A DNA stretch of 64,000 bases, taken from contig NW_020312894.1 of the NCBI RefSeq assembly GCF_003265705.1, forward strand, positions 4,860,675 to 4,924,674, read 5' to 3'. Under the pieces are notes generated by a model. The model made no database searches. It worked only from the letters and a program-made list of their open reading frames with translations, and was not told where the DNA came from. Source of the stretch: Callorhinus ursinus (Eukaryota > Chordata > Mammalia > Carnivora > Otariidae). How positions within the stretch are numbered: position 1 is the stretch's first letter; every line of letters starts with the position of its first letter. This document shows, one piece after another, positions 51,700 to 64,000 of this stretch. A program made the translations under genes and the position numbers.

Positions 51700-52700
51700 G
51701 TTCAAGTCATATGCTTTCCTACAGTACTTCATTATTGGTCAGCATTTGGTTTTACTAAAATGGGAACCCACTAAGTAGTTTTATTTGAAAACTATTTTTA
51801 AAAATTAAAAAAAAAACTCCCTAGAAAACAAAACTACCAGTGCACATTACAGCAATACTTTTTAATAAAAAACCCTTTTTAAATTGATTATATGAAAATA
51901 AAATGAGAACATGAGCAGAATACCTATCCCCAGTCCATAGTCACCTGCTTCAACCAATATCTTAGCCTTGTCTATTGTTAATACGTTTCACTTTTAATAT
52001 ATTTTTCAATATCTTTAATATTTAAAAATTTTCACAAAATCATCTTCAGAGTTTTCCAAATGAGCATCTTGTGAGCTCTCATCATTTCATTTGCTTTATT
52101 CCTTCCTTGCTTTCATAGGAAAAGATTTTAATGTCTTCCTGTTCACAACCTATGTTTTCAATAGTCATAGCTCTATAAAAGTTTAAAACACAGAGAGTTT
52201 TTTCTTCCTATTTTTGTGTGTGTGGCTGTATTTTTTGCTGCTCTGTTTGTTGAATACTTTTACGAAATATTTCCAACTAATTTAGAACAAAATGCAAACA
52301 CTTAGGGCCTTGTTTACAGAAAAGTCCACCATCTTTGTAGGACACTTAGGTTGATTTACGGAGCAAGTTTTCTGAAGGCCCAAACGTTTCTGAAATCTGA
52401 CGAACAGGGAAGAGAACATGCATGCTCCCCAGCTGAAGTATTTTTAAAAACTCAACATCAGCTTCATTACATAAATTTGTAGTTCAGTTACTCAGTATGT
52501 GAAAGTGTTGGTAAAATCTGACATCCATAGCTTCTATTTTAACTGACGGAATATTTAGTTGGTGTGTGGGCACAATTAAAAATTATCTGTAGGTCACAAT
52601 CCATTCTACGTGTGATATATTTACCACAAATGCTGAGCTCCACCAACATGTATATATTTATACTATCGCACAAATAACTACATCATCGGTGCAGAATTCT
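51700..52700. other. AT-rich block without recognised element
   Basis: About 1 kb of markedly AT-rich sequence in an otherwise GC-balanced region. It has no open frame worth noting, no clear repeat phrase and no flanking duplication that I could see. It may be a very old L1 or plain AT-rich intron. Confidence 0.5.
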
Positions 52701-53027
52701 TTCATTGCATTTCCAGTGACATTAGCAATCATGCCAGGCACTCACCTTTCACGGAAGGAGCCTCCCAGTTGTAGCTGGATTCCGTGAAATGGGTGAAAAA
52801 CAGCAGAACCACTATTGGAATGATCTCATTTTCTGTTGGAAACATTGCTGTTTGAAAAGGACACGATCTGCTGCTGGCATCGTTGGATGGCTGGTGAACT
52901 TCATCTGCTATTGGGAGCACTAACAGCTACGAACCTCACCTTCTGTAAATGCACAATGAGACCTGGACTTGATAATGAGCAGGATTCACTATGAACAGTC
53001 ATTTGATCTAAATGAATGGTCCTGCTT

Positions 53028-53130
53028 CGCGGGGCTCCTGGAAAGCTCGATCTCAGAATCCCGAGAGCATGACCTGAGCCAAAATCCAGAGCCTGCGCTT
53101 GACTGACTAAGCCACTCAGGCACTCCTGCG
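53028..53130 (-). repeat. Degraded Can-SINE fragment
   Basis: AGAGCATGACCTGAGCCAAA followed by GACTGACTAAGCCACTCAGG and CACTCC is the reverse complement of the Can-SINE tRNA-like head with several changes. The body and tail are missing and no target-site duplication was seen. It is an older, truncated copy. Confidence 0.75.
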
Positions 53131-54244
53131 TGGCTTCTTTCCTAACCACGGCGTGTCCTTGAAAGGGAAGTGTTCCCCCCACTGAGCTACGGACGTGCGG
53201 CAAAAGAGTGAAGAGCGTAGCGGTTCCTCTTTCAGATGTGATCGCCCCTAAACAGAGGCAATCCCTGCCCATGTGTCTCTTGCCCTAAGATGAGACCATG
53301 GAGAAGCTAGGAGAGCCAAGGGGACAGGCCATCAAGCCCTTCCTGGACTCCTTCAGTGCAACTTTTCATAACTAAAATTCTCATTTTTAATTACAATGAG
53401 ATGAAAACTATGGAAGAAATGTGACAATGGACAGGATGCAGGGACAAGAAGCAAAAAAACCCAGGACCATCACAGAGAAAGAAGTCAATAATGGGCCCCT
53501 GGAGGGAATGTGGAAGGCATGTGGACAGAACGTGATGGGGTGTTGGGAATGGAGCCCGGGCCTCCGGGACTGCCATTCTCTGAGGCCAGTGTCATCAGGA
53601 TGAGCTCCTGCTCTTCCTTCTCTCACCAAAATACATCTTGGGGCTCACCCTATCTTATCTCTTCTGAAGGTTCACAGCTGAACCAGGGAGTAAGCACAGG
53701 CATGCTCACATCTGACGGATGGCTTGGCACCGCCGCCCCCATCTGACAGAATCACACCCATGGCTCCTCCATGTTCCCCAAAGGGGAACCTATCACTCAG
53801 AAGAGATGCGTTTTATCAGAGGATCACCGGAATGACCCCTCAGGAAGGTCCATATGGAGGCGGATCCCCTGCCCAAAGCTCCTGAGCAGGAAAACATGAC
53901 AACGCCCCATCCGTCTGCCCTTTGGACTTGGCAGTAGTGGGGTGGAAGGTAACAATAAATGTTGGAAATGCATGGCCCTCTCCCCACCTCTCCCTAGGAA
54001 GAGGCGCCCGGCACAGAGGCTCACCCCCTCCACCGACCCTCCACTCAGCAGTGTGGATGACGGGGGACAGGTTGGCCAACTCCGGAGGCTGGGCAGCCCC
54101 CTCTCTGGGTGAGCCCCAGGCCACGCTGCCTCCACCCACCTTGGGTGATGATGCAAGGGGGACTAGACTTTCGTGGCTGGGTATACAGCAGCCTTTGATT
54201 TCAAAGAAACGAGTGCAACTGTTGACGTACAAGTATCGGCTGGT

Positions 54245-54405
54245 TTATTTGCTCATTCATTCATTCAGCAATATTTATGAGACTTGACTGTTTGCCAAGA
54301 GATACCTGAACAAGACAAGCACCACCCTTGTTCCCCCAGAGCTTGCCTTCCAGCCGGAGAGATAAAAGAATTAATCACTGTACAACCGATTCCCCAGGAG
54401 GCTCA
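54245..54405 (+). repeat. L2 fragment
   Basis: CTCATTCATTCATTCAGCAA followed by TATTTATGAGACTTGACTG, then CAGAGCTTGCCTTCCAGCCG and GAGAGATAAAAG, follow the L2 order (start phrase, then GAGCTTACATTCTAGTGGGG). Confidence 0.65.
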
Positions 54406-54504
54406 CACCTGCTCGTGCTGGAGGCAGGACGACCCAGTCCAGAGGGGTCGGAAGGCTGCCCAGGGTGAAGACGTCTCTTCTCAAGGAAGCAGCCGACCAG
54501 TCCA

Positions 54505-54540
54505 GCGGGGGAGGAGGAGGGGGAGGAGGAGGAGGAGGCA
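54505..54540 (+). repeat. GGA-rich simple repeat
   Basis: GGGGGAGGAGGAGGGGGAGG and a further GGA run, purine-only and with possible G-quadruplex character. Confidence 0.8.
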
Positions 54541-57500
54541 GGGGCAGCATGAGCTGTGGGTGTGCGGGGAGAACATGGCGCCTCCAGGAAGCCCCAGAGC
54601 CTGCACAGGATCCGGGAGACCCAGAGTGTCTCCTGGCAGGACTGACTGATGATGGCAGTGTTTAAGGATGGGGTGGGGGTGGGGGAGAAGCTTTCCAGCA
54701 GGATTGCTCTGAAGCAGAAGCTAACAACACTGGGCAGAATTATCCAGGCCCTGGGGGTTCTGGGGGCAGGAGCAGCTCTCAGGCCCGTCCATCTGGCACA
54801 GCGGAGACGCTCGATGAACGTTCTTGAAGGAAATAGGTCATCAGGGGCTATCACGACAGAGTTCTCTCTATCTCGTCAACCCATGTCAGGTTTCAAAGAG
54901 CTGGGCCTCTGCGGCTGAAGACCCAGCCGGGCTCCCTGTCTTGCTGTCTCTGTCTCTGTCCTCTCTTCCCTCCCTCTCTCCTCTCCCTGACCCAGTGAGA
55001 GCCTTTGCCAGAACACATCATCTCTCTGACCTTGGTTCCCGATGAGTAAAACAGGAGGACCCAGTGACAGCAAACGCGAGTCGCTCCTCAGACTGGGCTG
55101 GCCCCACGGAGCCATGAGCTCATAATAGAGACCGCCAGCTCTCACTGAGCAGGCCTGCTCCCCCATCACATCCTTCTGGAAGCAGCCAGAGCTGTGGGTG
55201 AGCCCCTGTTGTTTCCATGACTGAGCCCACTCTGTGGTCAGTGGAGAATGTCTGCACCTATGTCTGCTCGGTCCTCCTCTGGGGGGTGTTGGGGAGAGAA
55301 GTGCCCTCCCCTTGGCGGAAGATCAGTTTCAGAAACAGCTGTGACAGATCTTGTGGCTGGGCAGATGCCCTGGGGCCACCAAGGAGTGCAGGTGGCTGAA
55401 GGCCAGCAACCCCGAAAGCCCCAGCCCCCACGTTGGAGGGACCTCAGAGGAGCCCATGCTCAGAATCCAAACACAGCCCCAACCGGACACACATGGTCTC
55501 TTCCTCGTCCTCTGTTGAAACAGCTCGTGATTCCACTGGAACATGTGTGTGATTCAACACAGTTTTCTGTATTCAGAAATAGACTAGAGCTTCTGTCGGG
55601 ATCTGGCATTTTCCAGAAAGGAGACACACAGGCCTTAAGTAGTACTCCCCCCAGAGGGAAGTACACCCGGCGGCTCTGGGCATCTCCCCTGGGGGGGGGG
55701 GGCGTCGATGTCCATCTCATCTCCAGGGACTGTGGTCAGGGACAGTGACGTAGGGTGGTCAGCGCTCACGCTGAGCAGGACAGTTGTGCCACCTGCTTCC
55801 GGACACCCCATGGGCCCAGCGACGTCTTGACTTTGGTGTGGGTGCCCACACTGGGCTTGGCTCACACCAGGTGCTCAATGATGGCGGACAGTGACGGCCC
55901 AGGTACCATGGCCCCACCGTGTACTAGGAAGATAGCACTTGGGGAACCACACAGTTCTGCCCCTGAGTAAGTCTCCAAGAACCAGCAGCTGAAGTGGGTC
56001 CCAGGTATCCTCAGGGCTGCTCTCTCTGGCTCAGACACCAAGTCAGCAGGTGGCTTCGGTATGGGCATCCCGCGACCATTCGAATCAGCCATCACACAGC
56101 CCCTGGCCGGGCTCAGCGTGAGGAGCCCAAGAGTCATGGAGGGAACAGGCCAGGGTCTTCTTTCTGCCTGGAGAATTTGCCATCAACAGGGCTGCAGGGT
56201 AAGTAACCACAGGACAGCGGGGCTTTCAGGCCAAAAAGGGAAAAGGAGTGGAAGCCCAGGGGGCAGTCGTGAGGAGGGCGGGAAGGAAGCCTGCCGGAGG
56301 GGAAACGGAGTGCGAAGCGCATTAGGCGGGCAGCCGCAGCAGGCAGGGAGCACAGGGAGGGTGGTCCACGTGTGGGCAGGACGGACGTGACGGCAGCAGG
56401 GTCTCCAGGCCCCCCGGGGGAGGGCTTCTTCCTGGAGCAGACCCCCACTCCTGGCCTGGGTTTGCTGCTCTATGAAGGAAGGTACCAGAAGCCTGCCTTT
56501 CTGGCTCTAGTGTTCCAGCAGGCCACTTCGCTGTGGTGGGAGACGGGGCCCCAGGAGCAGAACCGGCCACCCCTTCCACTGGGCACTGGGGGTGAGCTTC
56601 CTCCAGCCGGGCAGTGGCTGGCAGTCCTCTGAACCCGGTCCACATGTGGGGGCAGATGCAGAGTTGAGCTCATTGTGTGCCCTGCCCTCCCCCCAAATCC
56701 TTCCTGGGAATGTGGGTCACAGTGACCTTCCAAGGCAGCTGGAGAAAGAAGACAGTGCACCACTCCCAGCCTGGGCAGGTGGTGCTCAAATCCCCGGGCA
56801 TGGCTGCCTGTGTGCACCCCAGAAGAGAGGTTACCTTATGTCAGGGAGACAGGAGGGAAGCACAGGGAGATGAGATCCCTCACCTAGCTGCAGGTGGGGA
56901 CAGCTCCTCACTCCACCGCTGAGCCTGAAAAAGTGGCTAAGAATGTCCACTGCTCCTTTCTGGAAGGTTCTGAGGATAATGTATGTGACAGGCTTGTGAA
57001 GCTCAGCATTCCTTAGGAATCCAAGGATTCACATCGTCGCTGCTTCTGGTCTCCAGAGCAGAGGGAAGCTCCCCAGCTCCCCAGTAAGTCGGAACCGCTC
57101 CAAGGCTGCTGACTGCTCTGACACAGTCCTGCACACCACGCCTGCCTCTTGGCCTCTTGGCCTCTTTGTTTCTGCCAAAAGCACAGCCCCTTAGCAGCCC
57201 GGTGTGCCTAACTGGCAGGGGTGGCATCTCTGGTCCCAACTGGGGTCTCTCTCTGTTCCAGCTTTTCCAGGCCTTTCCAGCGAAGGGTGAGCGAGAACAG
57301 AAAGACCAACCATTGCTCCCTTTCCGGTGATCACCGGCTGCTTTATAGACTCTTCAAGGCCCTCGGTGCGCCAAGAAATGAAGTGAGTGCAGATATGGAA
57401 AGGCCACTAGACCGTCCCCAATGCCCCCACTTCCCACTTTCCGGGGTGACCACAATTAGGCACAGGCGCTCCCCCCACCTTTTGGGTTAGGAAGCAAAGC

Positions 57501-58446
57501 GAAGGCCAGAAGACTGAGCCAAATTCTTTTGTTTACTGACAAATCTCAAGAACAGGGAGTCAGTCCGCTTCAACTGGGATGATGACAAACGGGACCCAAA
57601 TGTTCCCAGAAGACAGACAAGTCCTACTTTGCACCCACAGGTCAGATTTCTCCTTGACACACCTGCAGGGTTCAGGTGTGCGAGGGGTGAAGCCTGGGCA
57701 CCGGGGATCCCTCCACCCAGCCGGCAGCTGAGAACAGACCGTGCTTAAGAGACAGTCCCGGCAGGCACACGCAGGTAGGTGAGCCTCATCAGGCCGCCGG
57801 CTCCAGAAACAGACTGGGAAGGACAGAGCCAGTTTTCTGAAATAATGGCTAAAAACACAAGTCAAGTACGTCCTGCTCCCTGGCACCTAGCTAAGCCCCC
57901 CACCCCCCTTCTATCCCATTGGCTCCCGGTAAGTCCTCGAGGAACCAGGGACCACCGTGGGCCTTGGGGACCTTGCCTATCCACCTGTCTGGCATCTATG
58001 TACGCTGTGCCTGTTTCCCATAAAATCAGGGCCACATTCCTCACGGGGCGAGACTGTTATTTTGTTATGCACTGGGGAAGAATAAAAGCTCAAAGAACAA
58101 GATGTGTTTTCACAGTAAAGGAGAAACAAATCTAGACCTTTTCTGAGCTTCAGGTGTGAATACACTTACATGGATGAAAGGTTTAAATAATAATAATAAA
58201 AGCCCCTTAAGCAGTCCAACTTGCAGCCTCAGCATGTTCCAGATGCATCCACAGTGATCCTGACTCTTTGGAGAAGGTTCTGCTTGTTAAAAAAGACGCA
58301 AAGGCCATGCTTTTTATCTGAGCCGGGGAACGCTGGAACTTAATTGCTTTTGAGCAAAGGTAATTTGCAAACCTCTAAATGTGAAACCACCAAACATCAT
58401 TAAAAGGAGACGGGCAGAGAAGTCCACCTGTTAGGAGAGAAAACGG

Positions 58447-58461
58447 GAAAAAAAAAAAAAA
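58447..58461 (+). repeat. Poly-A tract
   Basis: A run of about 15 A with no SINE body detected upstream. Confidence 0.8.
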
Positions 58462-60028
58462 ACCACATAGAAAGAAATGACAAAGACACGCTGGGTGGTG
58501 TCCCTGTCCCTGGTCTGGCTGACTGTCACCTACCAGGGGCCTACACCCCCATGATGCCCTCCAGAGTCCCCTCGTCTGACCCCCTCCTCTGACAGTCAGC
58601 CACCCAGAGAGACAGGTGCCACCTCGGCCTTGACAGACGAGGACAGGGAGGTCAGCGACAGTGACGTGCCTGCCCTTCATGCCGAGGCTGTCAGGGCAGA
58701 GAACACTGGCTCCTTTTGTGGACTGAGGCACATCCCAGGCTCTCCAGGGCTGAGACCACAGAACCACCCACTATTCACATACGCGGAGTCTGGTTGGAGT
58801 TCCCTGGGACACACAGAACCCTCAGGGTTCAGGAGACTGAATTCTGAGCACACAGAATTGTGCAGTTGTACCCAAACTATTGGGTTGTGGGGTGACCGTT
58901 GGAAAGGAGCCAAGGACACAATGTTTGGCCTCCCTCTCCAAATACTCTTATTCCCCAAGCCCCCATAGACACAGGCCAGGTGTGTCTAGAGATGGCTGAG
59001 GTCCCTGGGGAATACACAGCATGCCCCGGGGAAGGGGCCTACCCATGAGTCCGGGCGAGCTGGGGAGGCACGGAGCCCCCAGATTCCCTGCAGCGGGTCC
59101 AGGGGAAACGGACATCCAGGGCCCTGGAGACGGCACTGCTCTCAGCCCACAGGGGCAGGGGAGACCTGGGGGGACAGACCTTTGTAGGAGAAGGGGGCCG
59201 GGATTTGCACGTCAGCCTGGGGCTCCTCAGGCAGCTGCCAGCCAGAGCAGGATATAGCAGGAGCTGAGGGTGCTGAGGAGCTTAGTGGCACATCTTTGCC
59301 CCAAGAACATCTCTACTTCCTCACTCACGGTGTGTCCCCCACTGAACCTCAGCTAGCTCAGCCCCAGGCCCTGGGACCACCCGGTACCAGCCACACAGAA
59401 TCCGGGGCTGCCACACCCACGCAGGGACAATTCAGAGAACGCCCAGATCGAGTTCCCTCCTCAGTTAGGAAACCAGGCACAGGGATTTAAATGACTTTCC
59501 AGAAAACAGCATTTTTGGTTTTTGTTTGGCACCTTCTCTTCCTATGCAAGCACCAAGCGACAGTGTTTCTTAAAAGAGAGATGAGGAGATGGAAATTATT
59601 TTCACAAGCTGGAGCTGATCTCGTTATACTTAAATCACTGGGCCCAACGCAGTAGTGAGATAAACTAAGCACAGACAGTCTATCTTAGGAGGTCTCAATG
59701 GGCCTTCCGAGCAGAGCGCTGGAATCAGCCCTTTCCTAACAGACCGCCCTCCCTGGCTGCCCTTGCCTGCCTGCAACCTTGCCGTGAGCCCCGCACAGGG
59801 GAGCTCCTTCTCCTCAGGTCACCGCAGGCTCGGCCCTCCCGGCCTGGATGGAATGCCTTCACCCAAGAGAGCTGTTGGCCAAGTAGACAGAGGAGATTAA
59901 GGGGGGCTCTTTGGGTTCTTGATTTTGCTTTTCCTCCATGTGAGCAGTATGAAAAGATGGTTCTGGAAGTATATTGGGACTTCTTCTCTGAGTTCATGAA
60001 GGACCTCCTGGGACCTTGCCTACTTCTT

Positions 60029-60100
60029 GGTGCATCCCCGAGACAGGGCACATCCCTGAGACACGGCGCATCCCCGAGACACAGCGCATCCCTAAGACAA
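60029..60100 (+). repeat. 18-bp minisatellite, four copies
   Basis: Four head-to-tail 18-nt units with consensus GGCGCATCCCCGAGACAC start at 60029, 60047, 60065 and 60083, each differing at one to five positions. Because 18 is a multiple of three, an open minus-strand frame here shows a repeated hexapeptide (CLRDVP / CLGDAP), which I consider non-coding. Confidence 0.9.
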
Positions 60101-60291
60101 GCCACAGAGAATTAAATAAAGCTCCTGGAGGACCCACAGGTGGTTCTGAGTGAGTAGGCCAGTCTGGGAGGTGGGAGTGCCCTCATGGACTGCCCAGGAG
60201 GGGGACCTCACTGCCAACACTGGGTGAGGTTAGATGGTCCGGAATAATGGATAGGCTCGTATTTTTAGGCCATTAGTTCTCAAGTCATTAG

Positions 60292-60309
60292 GAAAAAAAA
60301 AAAAAAAAA
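60292..60309 (+). repeat. Poly-A tract
   Basis: An uninterrupted run of about 18 A. Confidence 0.85.
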
Positions 60310-60527
60310 GACTCTTCAGCAAAGCTCATTACTCTTCCTTTTAATTAGGGGAAATAAAACCAGCTCATGAAATAGCATCTGAAAATATATTTTGCCAGGT
60401 AAATGACACAGGGATATTTCCAGAAGACAAAAGGACTGCCTGTTTTTAGGTACAAAAGGGTTTAAGCACGCCCTATGTCTGGTTTCAGGTTACCAAGTAC
60501 TGTACGGTGACTAACATAACATAATAG

Positions 60528-60591
60528 AAAAAAAATAAAAATAAATAAATGGAGATACAAAAAACAAAAACAAAAACAAACAAAAAACAAA
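60528..60591 (+). repeat. A-rich low-complexity tract
   Basis: AAATAAAT units are followed by AAAAAC units. It is possibly the remnant tail of a retroelement; no body was identified upstream. Confidence 0.75.
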
Positions 60592-63500
60592 GGCCCTCAC
60601 AAGGAGAAGGGGCTCCTGGGGAATCTGGATGTTTTCACAGCAGAATGGGAGTTTTGTTTCAAACATCTCAGGCTTGGTTTGAGGATTGCTCCAGCTAAAA
60701 TTAAAAGTCTTCAGAGAAATCCCGTTTAGCAAGGTCAATTGCATTTGACATTGTGATTGGACATAGATCTTTATCCACTCAATTTTCTGTTTTTCCCCCG
60801 AACAAGTGGGTAACTTGTTCCTTAGGACAGAACGGAGACCATGTCACATTTAATTTCACTTTCTTTCTTGTCCTGGTGGCATGTCACTTATCTCTTGTGT
60901 CCATGCAGCTTTGGGGACTCCAAGAAGGCACCCTGGGGAGCAGCACACAGAACCCTCAGGGTCTGCAGGGACACAGGGGCACAGGGGCCGGAGGGTCTGT
61001 CTTCACTCCCATGTCTGCCCGACTCCTGAGCCTACTCCTGTGATTTAGTCTCTCCATTCAAGAACAAGAATGATGTGTTAAATGAGTGGCTAACTTTTAG
61101 AAGAGAGAGAGCATGAAATGTGGACGATCTGACTCTAAGTTCAACCTCTGCCCAAATTTGACCAGTCTCTTGGAAACTCAAGTTATTAGATTAGAAAACA
61201 GAAAAACAAAAAGAAGTGGGTAGCTGTAGGTATGAGGTCTCAGTTTACTCCTCCACAAAGTAGGCCAGTAAATATGTATTGTTATGCCATCCCCAGCTGG
61301 GCAGGGGCAGAACCTACCTCCTTTATGGGAGGCTCAGAATCTGGAGAAGGGGTTTCCCTGAGCAAAGGAGGAGCTCATTAAAGGAAGGGCCAGAGAATGC
61401 TAAGCAAAGCATCCTCGCTGTGGGTTCCACTGGCCCTCCTCCCTGATGCTGACATAGTAACAGAGTGGCAATTGGTCTTCAAAGAATTTAGAAAATCCTT
61501 TATGTTTAAGAATAAAAGGTCCTTTATAGCTCATTTCAGTGCTTTATTATATTACACACTGCTAAACACCCCTGTGCACATTTCTGGATTACATGTTGAA
61601 ACTGATTTCATCAAAGAATTAAAAAGAAAAACAACCCCATACGTACACAAGAAAAATGTAAAGCCCCCGCGAATCACAACCTCCGATGTACTGGTCCACT
61701 TGGGGCTTCCTGCCCGCCCCTCCTGAGCAGGGCCCTGGATCAGCACAGGCAAAGGATCCTCCTGAGGACAGGGTAGCACTCTACCTGGGCCACCAGCAAG
61801 GACTGGTAAGAACGCTGGCGTGCCAGTAAGTCCGTTAAGGGATCATTTCAATTTCAATCTCCTATGGACCACACACTAATTTGCATAATTCCAATTATGC
61901 GCCTTGCCCTCTTGAAGATGAATAAAAGTGAAGATGTTATTCTGTAAGAATGAAGTCCTCCACTGCAGTAAGACAACAGAACCACAGATCTAAGGAAGCT
62001 TCTCAAAGGCACATTTTCACTGATCCTAATGACATTCTTGACTTCATTTAATCATCAACAAACCCACTGACCACTCACCCACCGGTTACAGAAGAGGAAA
62101 CTTACCATGTTTCCATAGCTGGGGACAAATAAGACAGGAATGAACTATAGCTAGACTTTATGGATACATTTTCCCCATTGAAGAAAACATCCCTCTTATT
62201 TTGAAAGAACAAATGAAGGAACCCCTGGAAACCCCTACTTGGTAACTCTTGATTCCTGAAAGCATTCCCATATAACCAACAAGGATGATGAAGGCTTTGC
62301 TGTGTCATCTCAAATACTGTGAACGATGTACAATGTCTCACAATTGCTCATGAGCTTCACAAACTAACAATAATTAATTTCTCAGCACATGTAGTTAGCT
62401 TGTAGATTATTTCACATGCAATGTAATAACTTCACTGAACTCTTTATTTGTTAAAAATTACCACCTCAGCAGCGACAAGACAGTTGTGTTTGGGACCAAA
62501 TTATTATTAGAGAACAGACTATAATTCAGAAGGGGAAAAGGGCCCAGAGGACAGCAAGTTAACCTGTACAGGTGTAAGTAAGCAATAATTAATAGAAACC
62601 AAGGACCCTGCCCTCAATACGCTATCAGTTCTTGTTACTTTTCCAATCAGAAATGGTCTTGGCCCTGATGGAGGGCGCTCTCGATTTATCTGTAGCAAAT
62701 CTGAATGGTGATCTTTACTCCCTGGGAAAGGCACTCAGAGTATTTTAACAGAGATGTTCAGATGCGACAGCCTGCCAAAGCAGTATGACTGGAGGGGGAC
62801 CCTGGGCGATGGTGGCTTCTTTCCGTCCCAACTGTCATCTCCTGACCCTTGCTCACATGGCTGTCCCAGGCAAATGCCACCCTCACCCACACCACTTCAC
62901 GGTCTCGCCCACGTCCAGGGCCCAGCACCTGCCACTGCCCAGGGAAGCCCTGCCTTCTCCACGCCAGCCCCCAATGCCATGATAAACCAACGTCCTCCAT
63001 CTACATGGTGAGATCATCTCACTGCAACCTTGGGTTAATTTGTCTCAGCAAACACGCCAATCGCCTGGGCACACCACTCTATCAGAGACTGATACCTAAA
63101 TGCATATTCTAGAATCATTCCTGAAAACTGCAGCTGATTACACTGGAAATCAAAGTCCTGGGAAAGGAATGTGGAATCAACATAAAAGTCAAACAAAGAT
63201 GCTGAACCTTCACCTAAAAGCAGCCTCATTGGAAGCAAATGGTGAAAGATCCAGTAGGACACTAGGAACTCCAATATTTTGTTTCTTTTTCTCCCCCAAG
63301 GGCATTTTTAAAGGTGCCTGTGGACCCCTCCCCTCTCCCTATTGGCAGGCACCTATAACGGGTTGTGGCAAGACTCTTGGGCACAATGTAACAAGAAGAG
63401 AGCTCCGTCTTCCTGGGGGTCCTGACAGGAGTGGGCGATGGAGCACTGGATGAATGCACACACTTGGCTTTGCAGGGCATCACATCCTTGGGGAGGCTGA

Positions 63501-64000
63501 CAGCAGTAGCTTTACCTTCTTACCAGGGCTCTGACTGTGCTAATATTCTGGGAACAGCCTGCATTCCTGAGCACCCACTCCTCGGGGGAAGGACGGAGGT
63601 GGCCTGAGGACAGGAGACCATCCTGAGACCGCACATTGCTCCAGAACAAGGCGCCAGCCAATCATGGTGTTTTAGCTTCCATTAATTTCAGCTTGACTCA
63701 GTTTAGTGAGCCTCTTTCCATCACACAGGGGTGTGCTCACACTGCAGAGGCTCACAGGATGTCAGAGACCCCCATCGTTGCCCAGTGAGGTCAGTCTCCT
63801 CGGCGGCCAGCACAAGACATGGGGAACGAATGGACGCCCTCTGCCACTGGAGAGGCAGGGTCTGCAAGGCTGTGGGGACAACGCTCTCTCATTGAGTTCA
63901 CTACAACTCCACGTGAAGAAAGACGCCACGCTTGCAGGGCTGAAATTTGGCTAACGCACTCCTATCCAACCACAGGGCTCCCACTAAATTCCATCACTCC

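Larger units (their letters stand above)
47552..64000 (-). other. Sequence 5' of the first PTPRE coding exon, probably intron 1 of the receptor transcript
   Basis: The receptor-isoform promoter and 5' non-coding exon must lie upstream of 47551; in human, as I recall, they are tens of kilobases away. I found no convincing promoter, CpG island or exon in this 16.4 kb. It contains Can-SINEs, MIR, L2 and MER5 relics, an AT-rich block (51700-52700) and simple repeats. From 57 to 64 kb little besides A-rich tracts and a minisatellite is recognisable. Confidence 0.6.

Noticed and set aside
59725..60105. Repeated hexapeptide protein (CLGDAP, CLRDVP)
   Set aside because: The repeat comes from an 18-bp minisatellite. 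The frame has no upstream signals and no similarity I recognise.
61397..61726. 109-codon plus-strand open frame in AT-richer sequence
   Set aside because: No family recognised, no splice or promoter context, and codon use looks like random intronic sequence.
1..64000. CRISPR arrays, operons, phage or defence systems
   Set aside because: The window is mammalian nuclear DNA with an intron-rich gene. No regular spaced repeats or prokaryotic gene organisation are present.

Overview
This is a mammalian nuclear genomic window, most likely from a caniform carnivore outside the dog family (bear, seal or mustelid-like). The evidence is several tRNA-Lys-derived Can-SINEs of the type that reads GCCTTCGGCTCAGGTCATGA, with target-site duplications, plus decayed LINE-1, L2, MIR and MER5 copies typical of placental mammals. 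The species call is inference from the SINE sequence type.

One gene dominates the window: PTPRE (receptor-type tyrosine-protein phosphatase epsilon), on the minus strand. I located 19 coding exons between 47544 (ATG) and 7226 (end of the TGA). All introns have GT/AG ends and all phases match. The joined coding sequence is 2106 nt, 701 codons plus stop, against 700 residues in human as I recall it. It encodes a signal peptide, a short ectodomain with two N-glycosylation sequons, one transmembrane segment, an active D1 phosphatase domain (WPD loop, [10 protein letters not shown]) and a D2 domain with WPE in place of WPD ([10 protein letters not shown]). An alternative first coding exon for the cytosolic isoform lies at 41041-41075, inside the 289-bp intron that follows the transmembrane exon.

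Layout: 1-4375 is probably intergenic DNA beyond the 3' end, with a CA-rich microsatellite and an L1 relic. About 4375-7225 is the presumed 3' UTR, with an uncertain end. 7226-47551 holds the coding exons and introns. 47552-64000 lies 5' of the first coding exon and is probably intron 1; I found no exon or second gene in it. Main repeats are Can-SINEs at 7441, 14850, 32136 and 47832, nested L1 3' ends at 13.8-15.75 kb, antisense L1 relics near 43.75 and 46.4 kb, and scattered L2, MIR and MER5 pieces.

I saw no undescribed system, CRISPR array, operon or viral gene. The most interesting signals are architectural. The D1 and D2 exons mirror each other in length and phase, with one intron present only in D1. 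The cytosolic-isoform exon is followed by an intron of only 77 nt. A CAGCAG tandem acceptor could drop one glutamine just upstream of the catalytic core.
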